Source of the DNA: Calothrix sp. NIES-4105
GTDB lineage: Bacteria > Cyanobacteriota > Cyanobacteriia > Cyanobacteriales > Nostocaceae
DNA: 64,000 nucleotides
NCBI RefSeq assembly: GCF_002368415.1
Contig: NZ_AP018292.1
Location: 301,908 to 365,907 of the forward strand
Direction of reading: 5' to 3'
Shown here: positions 17,916-27,026 of the stretch, piece after piece
Numbering within the stretch: position 1 is the first letter of the stretch
How the letters are laid out: every line of letters starts with the position of its first letter
Translations under genes and position numbers: made by a program
Notes under the pieces: generated by a model
Databases searched by the model: none
Told to the model about the DNA's origin: nothing
What the model saw: only the letters and a program-made list of their open reading frames with translations

Positions 17916-18294
17916 GTTCTCTCGCAAGTCGATAAACAAGGTAAACCAGTAGAGAAAGGTTATTTACGTTTAGATGACATCTTTAACGAGCGATTTAGGC
18001 GCCGAACTTGTTGTATTAAGTGCTTGTGACAGTGGTTTGGGTAAAGAAGTTAAGGGTGAAAGTAAGGACGGGTTAACAAGAGGGTTAATGTACGCAGGTT
18101 CCAAGCGCGCGGTAGTTTCTTTGTGGCAAGTTAGTGACGAAGGTATATCTATGTCTATATTCTACAAAGCTGTTTTGCAAGGTAAGGTGCCTACAGTAGC
18201 TTTACGAAAAGCACAATTGCAGTTGTGGAATAGTAAGGAATGGCAAAGTCCTTATTACTGGGCACCGTTCACTTTGCAGAGTGATTGGAAATAA
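17916..18294 (+). pseudogene. C-terminal CHAT-domain fragment
   Basis: From VLSQVDKQGKPVEKGYLRL to the end QSDWK this is a copy of the last 125 residues of the TPR-CHAT protein. It keeps the Cys motif SACDSG but lacks the His motif and all TPRs. A one-base change near 17989 (AACGAGCGATTTAGG against AACTTAGATTTAGG) breaks the frame. It is preceded directly by the promoter-type repeat seen at 16485, so the fragment was joined to that repeat by recombination. Confidence 0.75.
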
Positions 18295-18398
18295 GTGAAG
18301 TTTGGTGCCGTACATTTAACACCATTACCAAAACTGATAAATGTAATTGAGGTAAGCAATTTAGTATAGGGAAACGTATATACCACATGTAGATGCGT

Positions 18399-19028
18399 TT
18401 ATAGAATATTCGGCATGTGAATAAAGTAATATTTGAAGGTAGCATATCCCCAATCAAGAAAAATTGTTTCACCATATTTTCCAATCTCTCCCTTACAATA
18501 AGGGTTATCAGAGTTTCTTAAAAAACCGATAGTATTACTTTCAATTCGATATGTCCATCTCCCATGATGAGATATATGCTCTTTATTCAACCATTTTGCT
18601 ACTAATTCAGGCAAATTTGATTCATAGTCAGATATAATTACAGCCAGAACTAATCCGTCTTGATAAAACCTCAAAAACTGAGGTCGAGTTTGAATATGAT
18701 TATAGTAGAAACCATCAAAACGAATAAAAGATGAATGCTGTATATATTTCTCTAATGCTGCTTTAACGTCCGGTTCTTCTCTATTTTTTGATAAGTTATA
18801 AGCATATTTATGAACTTTCTCTTCTGAATCATCCAATGCTCGTAACACCAGCTTTAAACCTTCTTTACCATAGTTTAAAGCATCTGATAAGGCAGGTATG
18901 CGATGCTCAATAGCTTGGTGGGATAATCGCCGCTTAACCCCTTCTATTCCTCCTAAAACAGCAGCATGAGAAGGCGCCGGACTTTGACCCCCCAATACAA
19001 CATCGTACTCGCGCTTGTTATCTGACAT
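18399..19028 (-). CDS. HEAT-like repeat protein
   Basis: The ATG at 19028 (MSDNKREYDVVLGGQ) was chosen since the family starts there; the frame extends 17 codons upstream. The N-terminal 90 residues (LGGIEGVKRRL, ALNYGKEGLKLVLRAL) match the HEAT/armadillo-like module found at the start of many cyanobacterial WD40 and pentapeptide proteins. The C-terminal 110 residues are aromatic-rich and not recognised. Expected role is protein binding. It stands apart from the helicase upstream (137 bases with an octamer array between). Confidence 0.65.
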   Translation of the reverse strand: MSDNKREYDVVLGGQSPAPSHAAVLGGIEGVKRRLSHQAIEHRIPALSDALNYGKEGLKLVLRALDDSEEKVHKYAYNLSKNREEPDVKAALEKYIQHSSFIRFDGFYYNHIQTRPQFLRFYQDGLVLAVIISDYESNLPELVAKWLNKEHISHHGRWTYRIESNTIGFLRNSDNPYCKGEIGKYGETIFLDWGYATFKYYFIHMPNIL

Positions 19029-19165
19029 AAGCTCTGAAGCTATATAAATTACATTAATTATATTCGCTGCTAAAAACAAGTACTTAAATATCTAAGTATT
19101 TAAGTATCTATATTTATATCAGGCACCTATAATTCATATTTAGCAACGCTTTGCATTAAGGCGCC

Positions 19166-21034
19166 TCATGTATAAGACAAGTTATCAACCTTGTCTATCC
19201 AGTCTCGAATAACGGCGCCTTTATCACTAACAATACGTTTCGATGCGATGCGTATTGCTTCTTTATTAAATATTTGCCATAGTTCCTCAAACATCTCAAA
19301 GTTCTCACAGGCTTCTAAATCTCGCTGTATTGCTTGAAGATTTTCCTCAGTTGCCCAAACTTCAAGTTCTTCCACATATCTCTTCTTCCAGTTATTTAAT
19401 TTCTGCTTTTCAGGTGCTTCTAATTTATCCCAAACTCCTTTTTTAATATCACCCGCGCGCTCTGACATATGCTTAGTAATATCGTCCCAATCAGAAGAAG
19501 TTCTAATTTTACTAACTATGCCAATTAAGATAGTATCAATTACTGACTCTCCTCTAACATTTAAATCCATTAAGTTAATAGCATACTTAATTTCATCTAA
19601 ATTCACATCACGGTGAGTATCAAACCAATCCTGAATTACCTCAAATCTGTCGAAAAATCCCTTATTACCCCGGTACTTCCTCTTTTTATTTTCAGCAATT
19701 GGACGCAATACCGCAGGTCTTACACTCGCTGGTACTTCTTCCCATTCGGCGCCCTCGGTTGAAACAATTATAGGAGCGCTACCACCAACGATTTCTCGTC
19801 CTTCTTCTAATACCCAGCGAAGAGGTTTTCCACAGTTAGCGCAATCAGTTTCATAGGTAGTAACAAATTCGCACCGTTGTGTATTGAATATTTCAAATGC
19901 ACGAATTAACGCGGACATTGGTTTAAATACGTGGTGACAGCTGGGACAACAACGGGCGCCCATTGTATCTGGGTCACATGTAACTGGTTGTAAGCTCCAT
20001 TCCCTATAGTCACACGGGCGCCCTAAACGATACCAGTTATCAGTCATGTCGATGATAGTCGCAAAACTTTTTCCTGGCGCCGGACGTAGTACCCTACCTA
20101 TCATTTGTAACCACAATGTAACACTTGTAGTTGGACGTGCAATGATTACAACTTCTGAATCGGGACAATCAAATCCCTCGGTTAAGATGGCGCAGTTGGA
20201 TATTACTTGAGTGGCACCTTTACGGAATCTATCTAAAATTTCCTTGCGCGCGTCAAGTGGTGTTTCTCCATCGATGTGTTCGCACGCAATACTACTCATG
20301 CGGAATTGAGTAGTAATAGATTTGGAATGCTCTACATCAACCGCGAATATTATAGTTTTTTTGTTTTCACCAAAATTACTCCACTGCTTTAAAACTTCTT
20401 CGGGTTTATAATCCTGGGCAACTTCGGCTAATTCCTTTTTGGTAAAATCTCGTTGTCTGGGTACTTTATGCTTTGAGTACTTAAATCCAGCAATTAACTT
20501 GTAATCAGTCAAATATCCAAGAGCTATTAATTCTTTAGTACTAATAGAACAAATCAACTCATCAAACACATCACGTAGTCCATAACCATCTTCTCGTCGT
20601 GGTGTCGCGGTTACTCCCAGAATTAAAGCATTTGGGTAGGCTTCGATTAATTTACGGTAACTGTTTGCAGAAGCATGATGAGCTTCGTCGATAATCACTA
20701 ATCCGGCGCCTGGATAATTTTTTCGACGTGCGAGAGTTTGGATACTACCAACTTGTATCAATGAGTCAGTTGGTTTGTAACCAGCTTTGATAATTCCTGG
20801 CGCCTGTTGGGTTACAGATTCTAGTTTAGATGCAGCTTGTAAAATTAACTCTTCCCGGTGAGCAATTACTAGCACCCCCTCTTGATGTCGTACAAACTGA
20901 GAAGCGATTGCTGCAAAAATAACGGTTTTACCACCACCTGTACTTAGCTGTAATAAAACTTTTCGCGTGTTATTCGACCAGGCGCCAAGTGTCTTTGTTA
21001 CGAGGTCTTCTTGGTAGTCTCGCAAAACAAGCAT
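19166..21034 (-). CDS. SF2 DEAD/DEAH-box helicase with zinc ribbons
   Basis: ATG 21034 is preferred over the GTG at 21049, which lies directly on the GAGGGG ribosome site. Motifs in order are LRDYQ (Q-like), STGGGKTV (Walker A), DEAHH (Walker B, motif II), VTATPRR (III), a helicase C domain with HIDGETP, and QMIGRVLRP (VI). Two CxxC pairs near residues 370-415 (CCPSCHH, CANCGK) form a zinc ribbon. The length of about 620 matches plasmid and phage DEAD/DEAH helicases of the ResIII type. It unwinds or remodels nucleic acid using ATP. It follows the coiled-coil gene upstream by about 40 bases, so one transcript is likely. Confidence 0.9.
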   Translation of the reverse strand: MLVLRDYQEDLVTKTLGAWSNNTRKVLLQLSTGGGKTVIFAAIASQFVRHQEGVLVIAHREELILQAASKLESVTQQAPGIIKAGYKPTDSLIQVGSIQTLARRKNYPGAGLVIIDEAHHASANSYRKLIEAYPNALILGVTATPRREDGYGLRDVFDELICSISTKELIALGYLTDYKLIAGFKYSKHKVPRQRDFTKKELAEVAQDYKPEEVLKQWSNFGENKKTIIFAVDVEHSKSITTQFRMSSIACEHIDGETPLDARKEILDRFRKGATQVISNCAILTEGFDCPDSEVVIIARPTTSVTLWLQMIGRVLRPAPGKSFATIIDMTDNWYRLGRPCDYREWSLQPVTCDPDTMGARCCPSCHHVFKPMSALIRAFEIFNTQRCEFVTTYETDCANCGKPLRWVLEEGREIVGGSAPIIVSTEGAEWEEVPASVRPAVLRPIAENKKRKYRGNKGFFDRFEVIQDWFDTHRDVNLDEIKYAINLMDLNVRGESVIDTILIGIVSKIRTSSDWDDITKHMSERAGDIKKGVWDKLEAPEKQKLNNWKKRYVEELEVWATEENLQAIQRDLEACENFEMFEELWQIFNKEAIRIASKRIVSDKGAVIRDWIDKVDNLSYT

Positions 21035-21076
21035 AGTATAAATTTTCACCCCTCTATATTAGATAAACAATAGTTA

Positions 21077-22447
21077 CTAATGATACTGAAGTTCTTGTTT
21101 AGTGGGTACTTCCTGATTAATTTGTTTTAGTGCCTGCACATAATCAGCTTGTGTTTCATTCCCCTGGCTAGAAAGGTGCCGATAGTTATCTAACTCTTGT
21201 TGCTGTTGACTACTAAAAGCATCTAACTGGGCTAACTCTTGCTTTAAATCAGCATTCAAATTCTTTAACCGCTCGACTTCGGACATAAGTGGCACCACTG
21301 CTTTCTCAACTTCTCGGTTAATAGCTTTAACAGCTTGTTTGTTGAGAGTGTTGTTCCAACTGTCTTTGTTGGCGCCTTCAAGAGCTTTCTCTAAATCATC
21401 AACACGTTGTTCTAACTGTTGGTTTTTAGCTTGTAAAGAGCGCAGTCTTTGAATTTCGTCTAATGCTTGCTGTAACTGTTCTGTAAGCTGTTCTTTTTGT
21501 TTGGTCATGTGACGCGCGTGTTGTTGGGCTGCGATAATCTCTCTCTTCGCAGCTTCCAATGCGGCATCATGTATTTCTTTGTAACGTGCTTGCTCTAATT
21601 CTGCTGTCTCTCTTTCCTTAGTAGCGAGTGCTTCTTGGATTAAAGCTTGTAACTCTTCAGAAGAGTACATTTTTTTGGATACAGGTGCCTGCCCTACAAT
21701 CTTGACTTCTGGCTGAAGTTGGGAGTGCTTAAATAAGTATGAAGCAGTATCACCTTGGGCAACTGTGTTGTCTAATAAAACCCAAAATTGCCCCTCTTGA
21801 TGAATGGACGTAATTATCCCTGTAGAACCATTCCAAGCATCGTTACTTTTAACTACTATTCTCACTCCTGGCGCCAACTCTACATCCGGGTTAGATTCAA
21901 TTGACTCAGTACCATTTAAGTTACTGTCTTGGTACGAAACGGACAAGAGTGAATCTGTCTCTTGGTACTGCGCGGGCAAGAGCGAACTCTTAACAGCAGT
22001 CTTAGAATCGCGCGCTATTAGCTGTTTAATTTGCTTCGCTGATTTTTTACCAGAGATAACAACTTCTTTTAGTACCTCGGTGGTTAGGTGTCTAAGTAAG
22101 CGTAGTGCTGATATCTTCCAGTTTTGAACATTCTCACGGATTAACTGCTGTATTCTTGGGTCTAAATCTTTAAACCAGTTATACATATCCATCGCGCTCT
22201 TAGCTATATAACGCAAGGCGCCGAAACTATCTAACCACTTAGAAAATACCTTCTTCGCGTTTTTATCAGTGTTCAGGCATTCGTATTGGAGATTTTGTAG
22301 CGCGCGTCCTATCTCGATTAATCCATCAAACGTTTGACGTACAAAGCCAAAGAAGCTGCGTCCTGTGTCTTGAGCGAATTGCACTAAGTCTTGATTTGGA
22401 AACTCTTCGTAATCAAAAGCTTGAAAAATTGGCATCGTTACGTTCAT
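21077..22447 (-). CDS. Plasmid protein with DUF3102-like N-terminus and long coiled coil
   Basis: The 456-residue protein starts behind AAGG at an 11-base distance. Residues 25-110 (GLIEIGRALQNLQYE, FSKWLDSF) resemble DUF3102, a phage and plasmid domain. Residues 190-240 form a small beta domain (PGVRIVVKSNDAWNGSTGII) of KOW/SH3-like character. From about 255 to 440 it is a long heptad-rich coiled coil. Such proteins often bind DNA at plasmid control sites. Upstream is a region of TTA-ACGT repeats and a divergent small regulator, consistent with a control switch. Function is inferred. Confidence 0.55.
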   Translation of the reverse strand: MNVTMPIFQAFDYEEFPNQDLVQFAQDTGRSFFGFVRQTFDGLIEIGRALQNLQYECLNTDKNAKKVFSKWLDSFGALRYIAKSAMDMYNWFKDLDPRIQQLIRENVQNWKISALRLLRHLTTEVLKEVVISGKKSAKQIKQLIARDSKTAVKSSLLPAQYQETDSLLSVSYQDSNLNGTESIESNPDVELAPGVRIVVKSNDAWNGSTGIITSIHQEGQFWVLLDNTVAQGDTASYLFKHSQLQPEVKIVGQAPVSKKMYSSEELQALIQEALATKERETAELEQARYKEIHDAALEAAKREIIAAQQHARHMTKQKEQLTEQLQQALDEIQRLRSLQAKNQQLEQRVDDLEKALEGANKDSWNNTLNKQAVKAINREVEKAVVPLMSEVERLKNLNADLKQELAQLDAFSSQQQQELDNYRHLSSQGNETQADYVQALKQINQEVPTKQELQYH

Positions 22448-22481
22448 AATAAAAATAACCTTATATATTCAGGTACTTAAC

Positions 22482-22516
22482 CCCCCGCTTTAGATTCGTA
22501 GTCAGGTGCGGGGGTT
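22482..22516. terminator. GC-rich hairpin in the divergent promoter region
   Basis: CCCCCGC at 22482-22488 pairs with GCGGGGG at 22508-22514, followed by TTTT on the plus strand. It lies in the leader of the minus-strand gene, so it might be an attenuator or stop read-through, rather than end a known gene. Confidence 0.45.
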
Positions 22517-22559
22517 TTGGTTTGTTTGTGGTGCTTACTTTCATAAGCATCACTACTCA

Positions 22560-22702
22560 TCCATTATATACTTTGACGTTCAACTCTAACGTTACACATA
22601 AAAGTTAACAGTTAAAGTTATACGTTATAGTTAAACGTATAATATGAAACGTAATAGAAGCTAGATGTGAGAACATCAACGTAGATAGTTAGGAGTTGAA
22701 CT
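22560..22702. promoter_or_regulatory. Divergent control region with repeated TTA-ACGT motifs
   Basis: From about 22575 to 22645 the short motif GTTA(A/T)ACGT-like recurs in both orientations (AACTCTAACGTTACAC, GTTATACGTTATAG, TTAAACGTATAAT). This is a likely operator cluster for the small regulator at 22703 or for the coiled-coil protein. Confidence 0.45.
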
Positions 22703-22939
22703 TTGAAGGTTTACGTTGACATTGGTTCTTACTGGCCTGATGGCTTATCGGTAAATGCAGCTTATGAAGAGTTGCTAATGCAAGGTGTAAAAATAGACCG
22801 CCGTACTTTATCATCCGCAAAATCTGGAACATTAACTAAAAGCGACTTTGCGACTTTAATTAAATTAAGAGATTGGGTAAGGAAACTTGCTCATAATGAC
22901 AAGCTAACAATTGATGACATCTTGAAACAGGAAGAGTAA
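22703..22939 (+). CDS. Small plasmid regulator-like protein
   Basis: The 78-residue frame starts at TTG 22703 with AGGAG seven bases before. It contains a possible helix-turn-helix (GVKIDRRTLSSAKSGTLTKS followed by DFATLIKLRDWVRKL), similar in layout to XRE-type domains. It is divergent from the coiled-coil/helicase pair, with operator-like repeats between. Probably a transcription regulator; the domain call is weak. Confidence 0.5.
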   Translation: MKVYVDIGSYWPDGLSVNAAYEELLMQGVKIDRRTLSSAKSGTLTKSDFATLIKLRDWVRKLAHNDKLTIDDILKQEE

Positions 22940-22966
22940 AGCGCACATATCTGTATCAGCAGGCGC

Positions 22967-23353
22967 CTATAAGTTTGTTTGAGTAGTTGGTTGCAACACC
23001 ATGATGTAGCCATAAATAAACCCAAATATTTCTTGTTGATGTTCTATAGTAAAACCAAGACGAGTGTAAAAGTCTTTTGCACTAAGCGTACTTAAGTAAA
23101 TTGGTTTATCCGCAAGTTGTACAACCGTCTGAACAAGGTATGAGCCAATCTTTTTACGTCTATGTCGAGGGCTAACGTGTACTACGTGGATTAGATATTT
23201 GCTACCTGTATCAACAAAAACAATTCGACCAATTTCTTCGTTACGGTATTCAGCAATATATACTTCTGAAGTTCCGTACCACAAAAAATCTAAAAAATTT
23301 TTTGATAACTTTCTAATCTGATATCCAGGGGGCAATGAAAACTGTTTCACCAT
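22967..23353 (-). CDS. GNAT-family N-acetyltransferase
   Basis: The 128-residue protein shows the GNAT core: a beta strand EVYIAEYRNEEIGRIVFV, the acetyl-CoA loop VSPRHRRKKIGSYLVQ (pattern V-x-P-x-x-R-x-x-x-x-G) and a late LSAKDFYTRLGF motif. It transfers an acetyl group from acetyl-CoA to an amine; the substrate is not predictable. It is a stand-alone gene converging on the small regulator at 22703. Confidence 0.85.
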   Translation of the reverse strand: MVKQFSLPPGYQIRKLSKNFLDFLWYGTSEVYIAEYRNEEIGRIVFVDTGSKYLIHVVHVSPRHRRKKIGSYLVQTVVQLADKPIYLSTLSAKDFYTRLGFTIEHQQEIFGFIYGYIMVLQPTTQTNL

Positions 23354-23699
23354 CTAACTTATGTATTTCTAGTATAATTAATCACTCATTTATAATCTAG
23401 GATTGGATAACACACAAGGTTTTCATAGGCGCCTGTTTTAAATACCCAAGTACCTAAATATTTAAGTATCTATCGCATCGAGAGCAGTCAAATCAAGGGA
23501 AAATATAGGGTTTTGACGATTTACCGAGTAGTGACGATGAAGCGATTATCTTAAATACTTATAAATAGCGGCGCCGTATTAACCCAAGTATATATATTTC
23601 ATTTTGTTTCAATATGTAGTAAATAATTACTTTTACAGCAAGCTTTTTATACAATATAATAGTTTAAGTGCGTAGTGTTTTTAATGTCAGGTTTTCATT
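23354..23699. other. Intergenic region with octamer repeats
   Basis: No gene. GGCGCC occurs at about 23429 and 23570 and an octamer array at 23450-23472. The promoter of the gene at 23700 probably lies in the AT-rich end. Confidence 0.5.
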
Positions 23700-24848
23700 A
23701 TGGGGCAAGAGGAAATATTTTTATATCAAGCGTGTGGCTTGTTAAAAATGAAAATTTATTTAGATGCAGATAAGAAGTATTTTGGAATTTTAGAGCAGGA
23801 CAAACAAGAAAATTCCAAGCCAATAGATTTAATTATCCCAAAATTAATACAAAAGAGATTAAATAAAAACTTTTTATTTTCCGAATTGGTGAACTCAAAT
23901 AAGCCTCTAATATGTTTAGTATACCCGAAAACGGGGAATGATTTTACATTAAACTTTTGCATATTAAAATATTTATATTTAAATGAATCAAAGGCACCGT
24001 ATGAATTAGGTATATTTAAAATTAGAGGACAAGTACATTATGTATATTTTGAGAATCAAGCAGTTCTTATAAAAATAGTACCACAGTCAGAAAGATTAAA
24101 ATATTTTTATATAGCAATAAAGTATCAAGACATTAAGCAGGAATTGCGAGGTATAAAGTGTAGACAGCACTGGGAAATCGATGCAAAACTAGTTAATCAT
24201 CAATTGACGATTGAGTCAGCCAAAAAAATTAAAGATAAAAAAGGCTTAGGAAGCACTACTGATGTGGCGCCGTCTCAAGCACCGACAGTAAAAACTTCTG
24301 ATGTAGTTACAAATGAAGATGAGACTGAAAAAAATAACCCTTGTGATGTAGTTGAAAATGAAACAAAGAAGGCTGAATCTAAGAAGAAAGGAAAGGAGAA
24401 AAGTCAAAAATTTGAAGAAATATCTTCTGACTCAGTGGATAATACTTCTGATATAATTCCTCATAAACCCCTTGTGGTAGAATCCCCTATAATTAATGTA
24501 GTTGAAGCAAAACCAGAAGCATCTACAAATAATCGTCCTATGCAAGTTAAAAGCGAAGTTGTAGTTAAAATAAGCGGTGCCCTTCCACAAGCAACACCCG
24601 CTCCTAACAAAAAAGTGCAAGTCGAAGTAACCGACCAAAACGGAATAAATTTTACCGCTGTTATTAACGGCAAAAGTTGGAAGAAAGCTGAAGCTAACGT
24701 TGCCCAATTTGCTGACTGGGCTGGCGCCATATCTGGTAAGCTTGGTAAAACCGAGCAAGGACTCGAAATCATTGATGCTGGGATTCAAATATTCGAGAAG
24801 AAACCGAAAGAAGTCAAGCAGGAAGAAACTAAGCAGGAAGATAGTTAA
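23700..24848 (+). CDS. Unrecognised two-domain plasmid protein with acidic linker
   Basis: The 382-residue protein has an N-terminal mixed domain (residues 1-180), a charged and serine-rich linker (about 185-300) and a C-terminal domain of about 75 residues (VEVTDQNGINFTAVINGKSW, WAGAISGKLGKTEQGLEIID). No motif allows a function call. The modular layout with a disordered linker is common in plasmid accessory and DNA-binding proteins. The shadow frames on the other strand fall in the linker. Confidence 0.6.
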   Translation: MGQEEIFLYQACGLLKMKIYLDADKKYFGILEQDKQENSKPIDLIIPKLIQKRLNKNFLFSELVNSNKPLICLVYPKTGNDFTLNFCILKYLYLNESKAPYELGIFKIRGQVHYVYFENQAVLIKIVPQSERLKYFYIAIKYQDIKQELRGIKCRQHWEIDAKLVNHQLTIESAKKIKDKKGLGSTTDVAPSQAPTVKTSDVVTNEDETEKNNPCDVVENETKKAESKKKGKEKSQKFEEISSDSVDNTSDIIPHKPLVVESPIINVVEAKPEASTNNRPMQVKSEVVVKISGALPQATPAPNKKVQVEVTDQNGINFTAVINGKSWKKAEANVAQFADWAGAISGKLGKTEQGLEIIDAGIQIFEKKPKEVKQEETKQEDS

Positions 24849-24905
24849 AAATAAATCTTCTTGTCGGCAATAATTTAAGGCGCCATAATCTTAATACTGG
24901 CGCTT

Positions 24906-25060
24906 AATTTAATTCGGATTGGCTAATATCATTAAATATAAATTACCACAAGTTAACTTAACAATATTTTGCAATAATCTCGGCATCTAACTTAATTTGG
25001 ATTGCTAATTATGATTAAATATAAATTATTGCAAGTAAAGTTAACAATATATTGCATCAG
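24906..25060. repeat. Two imperfect 72-base direct repeats
   Basis: Units at about 24906-24978 and 24989-25060 share AATT-GGATTG-CTAAT, ATTAAATATAAATTA and GTTAACAATAT-TTGCA. The spacing is about 83 bases. No gene lies here; GGCGCC copies flank the pair. A replication, partition or transcription control role is possible. Confidence 0.7.
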
Positions 25061-25152
25061 TTGATGAGCAGAATGGCGCCTAAAATCTACGAGCGCTTTT
25101 TCAGTTGGCGCCTATATGATGTTCGGCGCCTTGAAATCGTCACAAATTTGCT

Positions 25153-25539
25153 TTAAAATCCTGGATTTGTTGGATAAGCATAGGGATATTGGGGTGTAGA
25201 CGCGCAGGATGTATCATAAGCACATTCATTCTTATTGATTCCACTCCTAATGATGTCAGTAGCCTCGTTAATTAACCCAGGATTTGGGTAGATAAAGCTA
25301 GGGTTTGAGTAGGTATCGTTTATCATTCTGCTTCGTTGCTCTGTTTGTTGCTTAAGTTGAACAACCTTATTACAATAGTCCAAACCTTGATTATTCAGTT
25401 GTTCTAACTGGTATGCTTTTACGCATTGATTATATAGATCATCAACAAGGCTAGCCTTTGCTCGTTGTACATCCATACTGATAAATAAAGCTGTTCCAGC
25501 TAATAAAGCAACACAACATGTTTTGATTAATTTCGGCAT
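25153..25539 (-). CDS. Small secreted hypothetical protein
   Basis: The 128-residue protein has a signal peptide (residues 1-29, ending AKA). The mature region has four cysteines (QCVKAY, YCNKVV, ECAYDTSC), so two disulphides are likely, and a Pro/Tyr/Asn-rich tail. No family was recognised. It is a single gene followed by a stretch dense in GGCGCC. Confidence 0.6.
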   Translation of the reverse strand: MPKLIKTCCVALLAGTALFISMDVQRAKASLVDDLYNQCVKAYQLEQLNNQGLDYCNKVVQLKQQTEQRSRMINDTYSNPSFIYPNPGLINEATDIIRSGINKNECAYDTSCASTPQYPYAYPTNPGF

Positions 25540-25680
25540 ATCTCAATCTCCATGATTTCCATGAATGAAGCAAAATTTCATACTTCATATATACATACAT
25601 CAAACACCAAATTTGCTGCAAACGATTGCCATAATCACCAAAACGCTATAGCTCTGGAGCGTCAGCGCGCGCTGACGGAA
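25540..25680. repeat. Intergenic segment with an 18-base perfect palindrome
   Basis: CGTCAGCGCGCGCTGACG at 25660-25677 is a perfect palindrome placed directly before the family S fragment. It can form a nine-pair hairpin or serve as a protein site. Nothing else is recognised in this gap. Confidence 0.6.
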
Positions 25681-25864
25681 TCGATTACTCCTAATATGTG
25701 TGGGGAAAGGAATATTTAGGGTGCCGTTCAATAGAAAAGATTTTCCTACAAGCTTTGATTGGAATGGTAATACTTATCAAGTATCTAATCTGGTAGTGGT
25801 GCCGGAACCACCAGGATGTATTAGAGATAGAAGTACTGGAACGTTTAGAACCGTTGCCCCGTGA
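25681..25864 (+). pseudogene. C-terminal fragment of family S secreted gene
   Basis: ITPNMCG, then (frame moved) FNRKDFPTSFDWNGNTYQVSNL and CIRDRSTGTFRTVAP to TGA at 25862-25864. It is the third readable copy of the end of the gene at 3998 and is again followed by an octamer array (25876-25915). Confidence 0.65.
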
Positions 25865-25997
25865 ACATTTAAATTATTAAATACTCAAGTATCCAAGTAC
25901 TCAGATACCCAGATATTTATGGTATCAGTCGCCGTTTTTACTTTAAATGGAATTTATTTTATGCTATTAAGAGTAGTTGCGTATTGGAAAAAAGTTT

Positions 25998-26741
25998 ATG
26001 TCTGGGAATAAATACCTTAACAAGATTATTAAGAAATATTCTGTAAAAATAAATGAGTTTATACCCGCAACTAAGAAAATCAGTGAATTAATTAATCAAT
26101 GGGCAGATGGAAATTTAAATCATGCAAATTTTTGTGGCTCTTTCACTAAAGGAACAGCTATTTCATTAAGCTCTGAAATTGATATTCTATTATCCTTTAA
26201 TCCTACAATTGGAACAGTCTCTGAAGCCTATAATTTACTATATAACTATTTAATTAACACTGGATACAATGTTTATAAGCACGATGTATCAATTGGCATA
26301 ATAATTGATAATTGTAAATTTAATTTGATTCCAGGGCGCCGAGAGTCGGGAAATAACCATAGTCTTTATAAAACAAAAACAGATTCTTGCATCAAAACAA
26401 ATCTTAGTAGACACACTTTACACGTAGAAGATTCTTTTAGGATTCCGGAAATTAAACTTACTAAAATATGGCGAGATTTACATCATATCAATTTTCCCTC
26501 TATATATCTTGAGTTAGTAGTTATTAAATGCATTAAAGGTTGTGAATATAGACAAATCGAATCTAACTTTGTAAAAATACTTTCGTTCTTAGCAAATAAA
26601 TTGGAAAGTACAAAATGCATAGACTTAGCAAATTGCAACAATATTCTTTCAGATATTTTAAGTCCAGAGGAAAAAATACGATTAGCTAATCAAGCACAAA
26701 TCTCTTATGAAGCAGATGGTTGGGAATATGTTGTTTGGTAA
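25998..26741 (+). CDS. Pol-beta-type nucleotidyltransferase with altered metal-binding residues
   Basis: ATG 25998 is preferred to the TTG at 25977. The product (247 residues) has the stand-alone nucleotidyltransferase layout: CGSFTKGTAISLSSEIDILL (GS...KGT...), HDVSIGIII, NLIPGRR, then KIWRDLHHINFPSIYLELVV. In active relatives, related to CCA-adding, OAS and CD-NTase enzymes, the metal ligands are DxD and a later Asp (xDLVPA). Here the first is SEID (Glu for Asp) and the later one NLIPG (Asn for Asp). It may be inactive, or use other chemistry. No CBASS effector is adjacent. Confidence 0.75.
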   Translation: MSGNKYLNKIIKKYSVKINEFIPATKKISELINQWADGNLNHANFCGSFTKGTAISLSSEIDILLSFNPTIGTVSEAYNLLYNYLINTGYNVYKHDVSIGIIIDNCKFNLIPGRRESGNNHSLYKTKTDSCIKTNLSRHTLHVEDSFRIPEIKLTKIWRDLHHINFPSIYLELVVIKCIKGCEYRQIESNFVKILSFLANKLESTKCIDLANCNNILSDILSPEEKIRLANQAQISYEADGWEYVVW

Positions 26742-27026
26742 TTACAGGCGCCGTTCAATAAAATTTTTCCACAAGCAAAGAATTGAAATAGGAATACTTA
26801 TCAAGGTTTAGGTACCTGCGACTACATCCGGCGCCTCAAAGCTCCTCTAATGTTAATAAGTTGGATTAGTTCAAAAAAGGAAAAGCAGCAACTGTAATTG
26901 GTGCTGCTATTTCAAGTACTTGATGGCGCCACTCAATCAAAAGCGTGCAGTATGACGAATTCTTTCACGGTTAAAAACAAGACACGGAGCAACTAAGAAG
27001 AGGGCAAAAAATAAAAATGACAATGA
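26742..27026. other. Intergenic region with a trace of family S
   Basis: From 26748 (GGCGCCGTTCAATA) to about 26815 is a weak match to the FNRK-FP-NGNTYQ part of family S. Three GGCGCC sites are present. No gene is supported. Confidence 0.45.

Noticed and set aside
24432..24788. Two antisense frames over the linker of the gene at 23700
   Set aside because: Low-complexity linker codons give long shadow frames; no motif or start signal.
25998..26741. Calling a CBASS or CRISPR-signalling system at the nucleotidyltransferase
   Set aside because: No effector, Cap2/Cap3 or type III cas gene is nearby and the catalytic residues are altered.
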